This document shows, piece after piece, positions 1-7,891 of a DNA stretch of 49,840 nucleotides. Source of the stretch: Anaerococcus provencensis (GTDB taxonomy: Bacteria > Bacillota > Clostridia > Tissierellales > Peptoniphilaceae). Each line of letters starts with the position of its first letter. Within the stretch, counting starts at the first letter, position 1. The position numbers and the translations under genes are program-made. The DNA lies in the NCBI RefSeq assembly GCF_000312365.2, contig NZ_HG003686.1, positions 468,680 to 518,519 on the forward strand, given 5' to 3'. The notes beneath the pieces are model-generated. The model ran no database searches, was not told the DNA's origin, and was given only the letters and a program-made list of their open reading frames with translations.

Positions 1-876
1 AGATCCTGCAAGGACCAATATCATTCCAATAAGCAATCTCTTAGTAAACATTTCACCTAAAAAAATCACAGACAAGATTGAACCAAATATTGGTATAAAT
101 AATTTATATACACCAAATTCATTTGCTGAGTGATATTGCAATACTATAGTCCATATAGAAAATGCAGCTGCTGAGACAAATGCGCCATAGCTAAGCATTA
201 AAAGTCCCTTGCTCGTCATTGGTATTGTTCTTTCAGCCGTTATAATACCAATAATTATCAGAAACCCCGAACCAATTAGAAATTGATAGGCTGTAAGTTT
301 AAATGGATTTTGACCCTTTCCATATTTTCTGATTAGTATGCTTGCTAGGGCGTTAAAGAATGTTGCAATAAATATGAAACCTTCGCCTGTTAGACTTATA
401 GAGCTTCCAGTAGAAGATTTGCCTGTATTAGTTATAAATACACCTGCAGTACCTAGTATTAAAGCTATAATTATATTTGGATTGATGCGGTCTCCAGGCA
501 AAAGTATAGCCGATAGTATTACCACAATAAATGCATTCGTTGCCTGTATAATAGCTGACTTAACACCTGCGGTATTTGATAATCCTATATAGTAAAATAT
601 ATACTGTATAGCTGTTTGGACTAAGGCTAAAATGATTACAAACTTAATATTTATGGGTGGATAGTCTTTTTTGTTTGTACCAGTTAATCTATATAAAATC
701 AGGGTCACAATACCTGCCATAAAAAATCTTATGCCAGCAGTCAATATTTTAAGGCCTGTCTCTGATCTAAGTATCCCTAATTCTAAATAAGTAGATTTGA
801 TAAGTGGAATAGCAGAGCCCCACAAGAGCATGGCAAAAATACTAAATATAATAGCGTTTTTCTTATTTTTTAACAA
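1..876 (-). CDS. EamA/DMT family transporter (3' end cut by window)
   Basis: Reading the minus strand gives an open frame of 292 codons from a TTG start at 874-876 to the window edge. An AAGGAG ribosome site lies 6 bases before that TTG and there is no ATG nearby, so TTG is the likely start. The protein begins MLKNKKNAIIFSIFAMLLWG and continues with about ten hydrophobic helices in two similar halves, including the WGSAIP motif typical of the first EamA repeat (drug/metabolite transporter superfamily). EamA proteins are about 300 residues, so only a few C-terminal residues are missing. It is transcribed divergently from the operon starting at 1140. The substrate cannot be read from the sequence; members export amino acids or metabolites. 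Confidence 0.85.
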   Translation of the reverse strand, partial: MLKNKKNAIIFSIFAMLLWGSAIPLIKSTYLELGILRSETGLKILTAGIRFFMAGIVTLILYRLTGTNKKDYPPINIKFVIILALVQTAIQYIFYYIGLSNTAGVKSAIIQATNAFIVVILSAILLPGDRINPNIIIALILGTAGVFITNTGKSSTGSSISLTGEGFIFIATFFNALASILIRKYGKGQNPFKLTAYQFLIGSGFLIIIGIITAERTIPMTSKGLLMLSYGAFVSAAAFSIWTIVLQYHSANEFGVYKLFIPIFGSILSVIFLGEMFTKRLLIGMILVLAGS

Positions 877-1041
877 ATTTAACTCCTTTTTAAACACAAT
901 ACTTCAACAATATAAATTTACTAATTTAAATAATTCTTTCAAGTATAAGTGAATAAATAATATCAAGTAATCGATATATTGAAATGATAAATCTTATTAA
1001 TTAAGTCGTGTATATATATAATTTAATTGGCTGAAAAATAA

Positions 1042-1070
1042 TTGACAAATGTTTTCCTGGATGCTATCAT
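1042..1070 (+). promoter_or_regulatory. Sigma-A-type promoter of the 1140-4756 operon
   Basis: A consensus -35 TTGACA (1042-1047) and a -10 TATCAT (1065-1070) are separated by exactly 17 bases. It sits 70 bases before the first gene of the operon and is one of the best-matched promoters in the window. Confidence 0.8.
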
Positions 1071-1078
1071 AGTTACGG

Positions 1079-1104
1079 ATTGAGTAATATGAATATTATT
1101 CAAT
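1079..1104 (+). promoter_or_regulatory. Hairpin/inverted repeat at the transcription start of the 1140 operon
   Basis: ATTGAGTAATA (1079-1089) and TATTATTCAAT (1094-1104) form an 11-bp stem (one G-T pair) around the tetraloop TGAA. It starts 8 bases after the -10 box, so it covers the transcription start. It could be a repressor operator or a 5'-end mRNA stabilising hairpin; no run of T follows, so it is not a terminator. Confidence 0.55.
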
Positions 1105-1139
1105 ACAAAGTAAAATTTTATTAACAGAAGGAGGTAAGT

Positions 1140-2414
1140 ATGAATGAAGATGAGATATTACAAGAGCTAATATCCATTGTAAAAAGTGATTCATCTAAAG
1201 CAATAGGGTGTACCGAGCCTGTAGCTATTGCCTATTGTTCCAATTTAACGGTTCAAAACGTAAATCGTAAACAAATAAATCGAATTGACGTTAGGTTGAG
1301 TAAGAACATCTATAAGAATGCAAAATCGGTAAAAATACCAGGAACAGGCAGGTCGGGAATTGACCTTGCAGTTGCTCTAGGAGTATCTATCGATTCAGTA
1401 ACAAATCCGATGCTTGTATTTAGGGGGGTGAATGACTCTGTTATTAACGCTGCCGACTCCTTAATCAATAGCGAAGTCATAACTATAGAAGTTTTAGATA
1501 ATAGAGAAGACGTATACATAGAAGTAGAAATTGAAGCTGATAAAACAGCTAAGACTGTTATATCAGGTGGACATACAAATGTATCTAAAATCGTAGTTGA
1601 TGATGAAATAATAAAGGATAAGTCGGAAGAGAAATTATTATTTGATAGAATATTCGATATAAAAAGCTTATCATTTGAGCAATTAAAAACAATAGTTGAC
1701 AATGCTGACTTTGATAAAATTAGTTTTACTCTTGAAGGTATTGACGTAAATATGCAAGCGGCTTCAGAAGGTCTTAAAGGTTATGGAATGAGCCTAGGTA
1801 AATCGCTTAGACAAATGTATGAACAAAGTAAGACTGATAACGATATTCTTAATAAAACCAGATATTTAGCAGCAGCGGCTGCAGATATGAGAATGGGCGG
1901 AGGCCAATATCCGGTAATGACAAGTGGTGGTAGTGGAAATCAAGGTATTGGAATTATACTTCCTATCTATATTGTTGCCCAAGAAAATAAAGTGGATGAC
2001 GAGCTTCTGGCAAAGTCATTATTCTTTGCCCACTGCTTAAATAGATATGTAAAAGAATATTCTGGAAAGCTATCTGGTATGTGTGGATGTGGGATAGCAT
2101 CATCGATTGGATCAACAGCAGGCATAGTTTATATGCTAGGAGGAAATTCAGAAAAAATTGCAGGAGCTTGTTCGAATATTTACGCAAACTTGACAGGCAT
2201 GATTTGTGATGGGGCTAAAGAATCTTGTTCATTAAAACTTTCTACAAGTGCTGTAGAGTCAATAATCAACGCATATTTGTCACTAAATGGTGTAGTGGTT
2301 GAAGGCAATGTTGGAGTTATTGGTGATTCAATAGAAAATACAATTAACAATATCGGAAGATTATCTAGGGAATCATTTGTAAAAGTTGATGAAACGGTAA
2401 TAGACATTATATAG
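1140..2414 (+). CDS. UPF0597/CyuA-type L-cysteine desulfidase (serine dehydratase alpha-like)
   Basis: The 424-residue protein belongs to the SDH_alpha-fold UPF0597 family, which includes the archaeal [4Fe-4S] L-cysteine desulfidase and E. coli CyuA (YhaM). The signature SSKAIGCTEPVAIAYC is near the N-terminus (Cys24, Glu26) and GMCGCGIASSIGST lies near the C-terminus (Cys315, Cys317), with a further Cys299; these are the likely iron-sulfur ligands. The length matches the family. The predicted reaction is cleavage of L-cysteine to pyruvate, ammonia and sulfide, or deamination of a related amino acid. AGGAGG precedes the ATG. It is the first gene of an operon with a methyltransferase-like protein and an SLC13 permease, so a substrate other than free cysteine (for example a thioether or S-methyl compound) is possible; that part is inference. 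Confidence 0.8.
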   Translation: MNEDEILQELISIVKSDSSKAIGCTEPVAIAYCSNLTVQNVNRKQINRIDVRLSKNIYKNAKSVKIPGTGRSGIDLAVALGVSIDSVTNPMLVFRGVNDSVINAADSLINSEVITIEVLDNREDVYIEVEIEADKTAKTVISGGHTNVSKIVVDDEIIKDKSEEKLLFDRIFDIKSLSFEQLKTIVDNADFDKISFTLEGIDVNMQAASEGLKGYGMSLGKSLRQMYEQSKTDNDILNKTRYLAAAAADMRMGGGQYPVMTSGGSGNQGIGIILPIYIVAQENKVDDELLAKSLFFAHCLNRYVKEYSGKLSGMCGCGIASSIGSTAGIVYMLGGNSEKIAGACSNIYANLTGMICDGAKESCSLKLSTSAVESIINAYLSLNGVVVEGNVGVIGDSIENTINNIGRLSRESFVKVDETVIDII

Positions 2415-2450
2415 AAATGATAAGCAAGATTGTATAGGAGGAGAGATTTT

Positions 2451-3485
2451 ATGAGAAAATATACAAAAAGAGAGAGAGTTAATGCTGTTCTAAATGGAAA
2501 GCTCGCAGATAGGCCACCAATAACCGCATATAGACACTTTCCTGGACATGAAAGAAACCCTGAAGAACTGGCAAATACAATGCTTGAGTTCCACGAAAAA
2601 TATGACTGGGATATATTAAAAATCCACCCAGCTGCAACATATATGCAAGAAGTTTGGGGTCAAGAATTTGATTATATAAATTATGAAAATGAAATATTCC
2701 CTACTCGTATTTCTGAAACTGATTCAAAGTGTGATTTATCAATCTTTACTGAAAAAGATATAGATACTCCAGTATTAAAAGATCACATTGAAGTGGTAAA
2801 GATTATCAAGGAAAAAATGAAGGATGATGCTCCAGTACTTCAAACAGTATTTACACCAATTTCAATACTTACAGGAGTATTTGGATTTCCAATGGTGCGT
2901 CGCCATTTCCCAGCGGACAGAGCAGATGATCCAATCTTTGATATCATGGAAAATAGAGAAGGTGAACTATTAGAAGCTTTGGAAAACATCACTCAAACCT
3001 ACATCAACTATTGGAAGGGCTTAAAAGAAGCTGGATGTGATGGAATGTTTTTAGCAGGTGTTTCATGGGCGCGCAGTGGTTACGCGACAGAAGAAGAATG
3101 GGAAAAATACGTTAAAGACTTTGATGAAAAAATTTGCGATGCTATAAGAGCTGATGGAGGCATTGTAATGTATCACACATGTGGTATAAAGTCTAACCCA
3201 CAGAGATTTGTTAACTACAATATTGACATCTTACATTGGGACCAAGGTGCTGAAAATAATCCAGATATTAAAGAAGCAGCAGAATACCTTGGAGATACTA
3301 CTCCAATGGGTGGAGTTGATGAAATGTTGTTTGGGAACAATGAAGAAGTTGAGATTGCTCGTCAAGCAGAACTTGCGATTAATGAAAACAAAGATGTTCC
3401 ATTTATACTTGCTCCATACTGTTCAATATCAATCCATTCAACAGATGAAGAAGTGATGGCGTTTAGAAATAGTGTTAATATTTAA
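2451..3485 (+). CDS. Uroporphyrinogen decarboxylase-fold methyltransferase (MtaA/CmuA-like)
   Basis: The 344-residue protein has the URO-D fold signatures but lacks a tetrapyrrole pathway context. The pattern His242-x-Cys244 (in MYHTCG) plus Cys324 (in APYCS) matches the zinc site of MtaA-type methylcobamide:thiol methyltransferases. The start at 2451 is chosen because AGGAGG (2436-2441) lies 9 bases upstream; a TTG at 2430 in the same frame would put the ribosome site inside the gene. It follows the desulfidase-like gene by 36 bases and precedes the SLC13 permease by 29. True HemE is unlikely, since no haem genes are near. No corrinoid protein is encoded in the window, so the methyl donor is unknown. 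Confidence 0.8.
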   Translation: MRKYTKRERVNAVLNGKLADRPPITAYRHFPGHERNPEELANTMLEFHEKYDWDILKIHPAATYMQEVWGQEFDYINYENEIFPTRISETDSKCDLSIFTEKDIDTPVLKDHIEVVKIIKEKMKDDAPVLQTVFTPISILTGVFGFPMVRRHFPADRADDPIFDIMENREGELLEALENITQTYINYWKGLKEAGCDGMFLAGVSWARSGYATEEEWEKYVKDFDEKICDAIRADGGIVMYHTCGIKSNPQRFVNYNIDILHWDQGAENNPDIKEAAEYLGDTTPMGGVDEMLFGNNEEVEIARQAELAINENKDVPFILAPYCSISIHSTDEEVMAFRNSVNI

Positions 3486-3514
3486 TGTAATAAAAGTAAA
3501 TATAAGGAGAAGAT

Positions 3515-4756
3515 ATGACAACTGAAGCAATAATAACTTTGTTGATATTTGTTGCTGTCGTAGTTTTATTGATATGGCAACCAATACATCCGATTTTAGT
3601 AGGCGCAGCTATACCAACACTTTTAGTTATATTAGGAATTATAGATCCTAAAACTGCCTATTCACAATTTACTAATTCTACTGTAGTAATATGTCTAGGT
3701 CTAGGAGTCGTTGGGCAGGCCCTATTTAAAACAGGACTTGCTGACTTAATAGGAGAAAAGATTATAGGGGCTATTGGAAAGAGTGAGAAATCCATAATCC
3801 TAGGCTCTGGTGTTGTGGCTGGTGGTCTTTCAGCTTTTATGAATGACACAGGCTCAACAGCTTGTCTAATGCCTATTGTATCATCTATGGGTGAAAAAGC
3901 GGGAGTTAATAAGTCTAAGCTTCTTATGGCTTTAGCTTTTTCAGCATCATTGGGAGGAACTATTACACTTATAGGAACAACACCACATATTGTAGTAAAT
4001 GGTCTTCTGGCAGACAATGGTTTACGAGAATTTGGATTCTTTGAATATGCTAAAATAGGTGTACCACTATTAGTATTTGGCTTGCTATACATGATGTTTT
4101 TTGGTGCAAAACTTCTACCAGATAAACATATAGAATCAGGATCAGAAGTAAAATTAGCTAAACGTGATAGCAAGAAAATGATAACTGTTGGAATTATATT
4201 TGTAAGTATAGTAGCTGTAATGGCGGCTAATCTTATACCTGTACATATTGCCTCAGTATTGGGAGCTATATTGGTTATATTATTTAGATGTATTTCTGTT
4301 GATGAAGCTATAAATTCATTTTCCACAACTACTGTTTTCTTAGTGGGTGGTATATTTCCGCTATCAATGGCTCTTGTTGATACTGGTGCAGCAGAATACA
4401 TAGTCAACTTAGTAAGTCCAGCACTAACAGGACTACCTCCAGTAGTTCTTATAGGAGCTATAGCCCTCGTACAATTAGTTGTAACTCAATTTCTACTTAA
4501 CTCCTCAGCTACTGTGCTTATGGTGCCAATCGCTTTATTATTATGTGAAGCCGCAGGTGTAAACCCATTGGCTGGAGCTATGGCAGTATCAATTTGTGCT
4601 AGTGGTGTTTTTACAACTCCATTTGGAACAGGACCAAACCTACTAGTTTGGGAAGCTGGTGGATATACTATAAAAGACTTTTTAAAGTCAGGATTGCCTC
4701 TTTTAGTATTATTCTGGTTGCTATCAACAGCGCTAATTAGTTTTTTTTATTTATAA
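3515..4756 (+). CDS. SLC13/CitT-like anion permease
   Basis: The 413-residue protein is almost entirely hydrophobic with about 11-12 membrane segments. It has the two re-entrant loop motifs typical of SLC13/ArsB-NhaD permeases: a first FMNDTGSTACLMP and a second LNSSATVLMVP, followed by FTTPFGTGPNLLVWEAGGY. Family members import di- or tricarboxylates, sulfate or related anions with sodium. It is the last gene of the operon and ends at a hairpin terminator, so it probably imports the substrate of the two upstream enzymes. The exact anion cannot be read from the sequence. Confidence 0.85.
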   Translation: MTTEAIITLLIFVAVVVLLIWQPIHPILVGAAIPTLLVILGIIDPKTAYSQFTNSTVVICLGLGVVGQALFKTGLADLIGEKIIGAIGKSEKSIILGSGVVAGGLSAFMNDTGSTACLMPIVSSMGEKAGVNKSKLLMALAFSASLGGTITLIGTTPHIVVNGLLADNGLREFGFFEYAKIGVPLLVFGLLYMMFFGAKLLPDKHIESGSEVKLAKRDSKKMITVGIIFVSIVAVMAANLIPVHIASVLGAILVILFRCISVDEAINSFSTTTVFLVGGIFPLSMALVDTGAAEYIVNLVSPALTGLPPVVLIGAIALVQLVVTQFLLNSSATVLMVPIALLLCEAAGVNPLAGAMAVSICASGVFTTPFGTGPNLLVWEAGGYTIKDFLKSGLPLLVLFWLLSTALISFFYL

Positions 4757-4786
4757 TTTAAAATAAATTAAAAAAGAGTAACTATA

Positions 4787-4827
4787 ATAACTGTATGCTA
4801 AATATTTAGCATGCGGTTATTTTTTTT
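4787..4827 (+). terminator. Intrinsic terminator of the 1140-4756 operon
   Basis: The arms ATAACTGTATGCTAAAT and ATTTAGCATGCGGTTAT form a 15-17-bp stem with two imperfect pairs, followed directly by eight T. Confidence 0.85.
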
Positions 4828-4903
4828 GATTTGAATGACTCGCAACTGGAAGTAAAAAAAGCATAAAAATAATGAAATAATAATTAAAAATATTAATTTA
4901 GAC

Positions 4904-4931
4904 TTTACAAATATTAAAAACATAGTATACT
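4904..4931 (+). promoter_or_regulatory. Promoter of the DUF2089-DUF4097 pair
   Basis: TTTACA (4904-4909) and TATACT (4926-4931) are separated by 16 bases, 21 bases before the start codon, with AGGAGG between. Confidence 0.6.
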
Positions 4932-4952
4932 TATATCAAAAGGAGGCTATCT

Positions 4953-5309
4953 ATGATAAATAAATGTCCAAACTGTGGTGATGAGATGATCATCACATCA
5001 TATAGATGCAATAATTGTTATACAGAGGTAAGCGGCGAATTTGAAATGGATAATTTCTCTAGACTTGATAAAGAAGATAAAGAATTCATTGAATTATTTT
5101 TACAAAAAAGAGGAAGTATTAAAGATGTAGGAGAAGAAATAGGCATTTCATATCCTACAGTTAGAAATAGAATAGATAAGTTAGTGGCAAAATTGGGCGG
5201 CAAAGTTGACAAAAAAGCTAGCCGCATAGACATACTAAATATGTTAGATAATGGCGAGATTACAGCTGACCAAGCTCGCGAATTATTGGAGGAATTAAAA
5301 GATGAATGA
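4953..5309 (+). CDS. DUF2089 zinc-ribbon/HTH regulator
   Basis: The 118-residue protein has an N-terminal zinc ribbon (CPNCGDE and RCNNC, two CxxC knuckles), then a helix-turn-helix-like segment around residues 45-80 (IKDVGEEIGISYPTVRNRIDKL), and a C-terminal segment LNMLDNGEITADQARELLEE. This is the DUF2089 layout. Its stop codon overlaps the next gene by 8 bases, so both are co-translated. In Bacillus and related bacteria DUF2089 genes sit beside DUF4097/YvlB genes involved in envelope stress; a regulator of the following gene is the likely role. The C-terminal segment resembles the start of the next protein (see findings). Confidence 0.85.
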   Translation: MINKCPNCGDEMIITSYRCNNCYTEVSGEFEMDNFSRLDKEDKEFIELFLQKRGSIKDVGEEIGISYPTVRNRIDKLVAKLGGKVDKKASRIDILNMLDNGEITADQARELLEELKDE

Positions 5310-6363
5310 TGAAAAACAACTTATATTAGAAATGCTAAAAGAAGGCAAGATTACTGTTGAAGAAGCTAACAATCTGCTAGAAGCAATCGGTAGCAAGAAA
5401 AGTAGAAATGACAATGACTTTGTTTCTAAATTCACCCAATCAATGGAAGCTGTCATCAAAAAGACAACTGAAACCTTTGAAAACTTGGGCAATTTTGACC
5501 TGGATAATATAGATATCAACCAATTTAATATCAGAGGTCAAATGAATACTCACGATGAGATGAGAATTGACGATGATATCAAAAATATCAATATCGATAT
5601 TCCTAGTGGCAAAATCTATATAGAAAGATCTATCGATTCTGCCATAACCCTAAGCCAAGATATTTGGTCAAAAAAATCTAATTTAGTCGATTTCTTGGAT
5701 GTAGAAGTACTTGGAGATTCACTAAATATCAGTATCAATGACGAACACAGAAACTACGATGCAACCCCAGTCATCCACCTATCTTTAGGAAAGAATATAT
5801 ATGATAGCCTAACTATTGACCTTGTAAATGGTTCTATAGAAGTAGAAGATGTTGATTTTACAAATTCAACCATAGATTCTGTAAATGCTAGAATTACTGT
5901 AATAAATTCTTGTGGAAAGCTTGATATTAACAATGTAAATGGAAAAATCGACATAAAAAACACAAACGGTGCTTTAAATATAGACAATGTCAACGGTTCT
6001 GTTTACCTATCAAATATCAGTGGCCAAGAAGCAAATGTAGAAGCAGTAAGTGGCAATGTTAGAATAGATGGACTAAATTCAAAGAAATTTACTGCAGATA
6101 CTACCTCTGGCAATATCAGAATCTATCACGTCAAAGATGCTGAATCCATATCATTAGACTCATCTTCTGGTAACATTATTATTGACAGCGAAGGTTTTGA
6201 AGGTGAGATTAAGGCAAAGATTGAAGCTAGTGACTTAAATCTTTCAGAAAAATATAAAAACAAGATGCAAATTGAAAATGGCTATGAAGTATCAACAAAT
6301 GCAAACAAGGAAGATTTAAATATTGATGTAAAATCAGGTTTTGGAAAAGTTAGTCTTAGATAA
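5302..6363 (+). CDS. LiaX/YvlB-like DUF4097 beta-helix protein
   Basis: The 353-residue protein starts with a short two-helix module (ILEMLKEGKITVEEANNLLE), as in LiaX and YvlB, then a linker, and from about residue 85 a DUF4097 domain made of repeated short beta-strands (LDINNVNGKIDI, LNIDNVNGSVYLS, SGNVRIDG, SGNIRIY, SGNIII). No signal peptide or membrane helix is visible. LiaX of Enterococcus faecalis senses daptomycin and cationic peptides and controls the LiaFSR cell-envelope response; the same kind of role is plausible here. It overlaps the DUF2089 gene by 8 bases and ends at a terminator, so the pair forms a complete two-gene unit. Confidence 0.8.
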   Translation: MNDEKQLILEMLKEGKITVEEANNLLEAIGSKKSRNDNDFVSKFTQSMEAVIKKTTETFENLGNFDLDNIDINQFNIRGQMNTHDEMRIDDDIKNINIDIPSGKIYIERSIDSAITLSQDIWSKKSNLVDFLDVEVLGDSLNISINDEHRNYDATPVIHLSLGKNIYDSLTIDLVNGSIEVEDVDFTNSTIDSVNARITVINSCGKLDINNVNGKIDIKNTNGALNIDNVNGSVYLSNISGQEANVEAVSGNVRIDGLNSKKFTADTTSGNIRIYHVKDAESISLDSSSGNIIIDSEGFEGEIKAKIEASDLNLSEKYKNKMQIENGYEVSTNANKEDLNIDVKSGFGKVSLR

Positions 6364-6365
6364 CA

Positions 6366-6392
6366 AAAAAGGCACCATGGGGTGCTTTTTTT
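6366..6392 (+). terminator. Intrinsic terminator after the DUF4097 gene
   Basis: GGCACC and GGTGCT arms around a short loop are preceded by an A run and followed by seven T, two bases after the stop codon. Confidence 0.85.
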
Positions 6393-6752
6393 GTGGGGAA
6401 AATAACAAACAGTCAACGCATTGTATAGTTGACTGCCTTGTTCTCACTTTGTTTGATATTTTCTTTGTGAGAGATTAGTACAAAAGTATGAGGGTAATTA
6501 GTTTTGTACAAAAAGGTAAACAGTTGACATAAATTTTTTTAAGGAAGAGTACGCATTTGCGATGAAAATTAATAGTGTCAGCATTAAACTGTTTCCTCGC
6601 TTTATATACTAAGCTAGTATTGTATTATTTGCATAAAAGTTTTGTAAAATTTGTGTTAAATAATAAAAATTTCTAAATAATATAGGCATTATTCTTGCCC
6701 ATCATCTATTTTATTTTGCATTTATAATCTGTTATAATAAGCTTAAGAATTT
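6393..6752. other. Gene-free stretch with several inverted repeats
   Basis: No credible gene is visible in these 360 bases. Three perfect inverted repeats are: CAGTCAAC (6410-6417) with GTTGACTG (6428-6435); TCTCAC with GTGAGA close behind; and GTACAAAA with TTTTGTAC about 15 bases apart around 6480-6512. A consensus -10 box TATAAT (6733-6738) serves the next gene, but no good -35 is seen. The region may hold regulatory RNA or the remains of a mobile element. Confidence 0.5.
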
Positions 6753-6764
6753 ATGAGGATTATT

Positions 6765-7883
6765 ATGGGATTTGCTTTATTTACAATAAGTGAGTTTTGC
6801 TTATTTATAATTAACAGCTTAATAAAGTTTAAAGATGAAAAGAAAAAAAGAATCTTTGCAGGGCTTATGTTCTTTATTATGATTGTTTTTGCGGCCATAA
6901 GAGGATCTGGGGATGCAGATTACTACAATTACTTATGGTTTGTAAAAGACATAGGGACTGATCTTGGCAAGGTCTTTAACTTTTCATATGCAGTGGAATT
7001 CGGCTTTAGGTTTTTTTCCTATATTATCAATATCCTGGGCCTTTCACGCCAGTGGGTGATAGCTATAATGAATGCTCTATCCATTTTCCCTGTAGCCTAT
7101 ATATCCATAAAAAAATCCAAAGATCCATTTTTGTCGGCCATTATTTTCTTGCCGATTTTCATCCAATTTGATATGCAAACAGCAAGAACTGCATCGGCTA
7201 TAGGACTGGGACTTTTAAGTATTAACTTTTTTGCTGAAAGAAAGCACATAAAAAGTCTTTTGTTTTTCCTATTTTCATTTTCCTTTCACAGGGCGGCAAT
7301 TATACTTTTGCCATTCTTGTTTTTTATGGCCTTTGAAATGGGGAGACCTTTTAAGATAGTAAGTGCAATACTTGCCATGCTGGTAAGTGTATTTTCAACC
7401 TTAGTTTTTAGACTTCTAGCAACTCTTCTATCAAGTGTAGGACTTGCAAGAATGGCTACAAAAATTAATAACTATACATTTACTGGTAAATTTGCCCAGT
7501 CCATGAGCCTATATGATCCTAGGATTATATTTGCTCTGGCTCTTTTTGTGACAACACTTATGTATTTTGATAAAAAGTCTTTTGGCAAAAACACCATAGA
7601 AGAAACATCTATCAAGGCCATGTGGTTTAGCCTCTTGGTCCTTTTGATCTTTAGGTCATCAACTGCCATAGCCTTTAGATTTTCAACGTTTTTTACAGTT
7701 TTACAGATAATATACATTCCCCTTGTCCTAGATCATATCAAAAATATAGACAAACTTGGTAGATTTTTGATAATACTTGCAGTCTTGGTATTTTTGATAC
7801 CCTATGCTATCTTTTTGATGGCAAAGGCTCCAGCCTATGACTTTTTCTTTACAAATTTAAATGCAATATATTCATTAAAATAG
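6765..7883 (+). CDS. EpsG/Wzy-like polysaccharide polymerase
   Basis: The 372-residue protein has about ten membrane segments and the EpsG family pattern: an early IRGSGDADYYNY segment, then FQFDMQTARTASAIGLGLL and a SFHRAAIILL segment. EpsG-type proteins polymerise exopolysaccharide repeat units at the outer face of the membrane. The start at 6765 is preferred to an in-frame ATG at 6753, since GAGG (6756-6759) is well placed only for 6765. The next gene, eight bases downstream, encodes a chain-length regulator-like protein, which supports the assignment. No glycosyltransferases are present, so the pair works with sugar genes elsewhere or is a remnant of a capsule locus. Confidence 0.75.
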   Translation: MGFALFTISEFCLFIINSLIKFKDEKKKRIFAGLMFFIMIVFAAIRGSGDADYYNYLWFVKDIGTDLGKVFNFSYAVEFGFRFFSYIINILGLSRQWVIAIMNALSIFPVAYISIKKSKDPFLSAIIFLPIFIQFDMQTARTASAIGLGLLSINFFAERKHIKSLLFFLFSFSFHRAAIILLPFLFFMAFEMGRPFKIVSAILAMLVSVFSTLVFRLLATLLSSVGLARMATKINNYTFTGKFAQSMSLYDPRIIFALALFVTTLMYFDKKSFGKNTIEETSIKAMWFSLLVLLIFRSSTAIAFRFSTFFTVLQIIYIPLVLDHIKNIDKLGRFLIILAVLVFLIPYAIFLMAKAPAYDFFFTNLNAIYSLK

Positions 7884-7891
7884 GAGATAAT

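Noticed and set aside
3658..4407. 249-codon open frame antisense to the SLC13 permease gene
   Set aside because: It is a mirror of a hydrophobic gene, has no ribosome site and its protein matches no family pattern.
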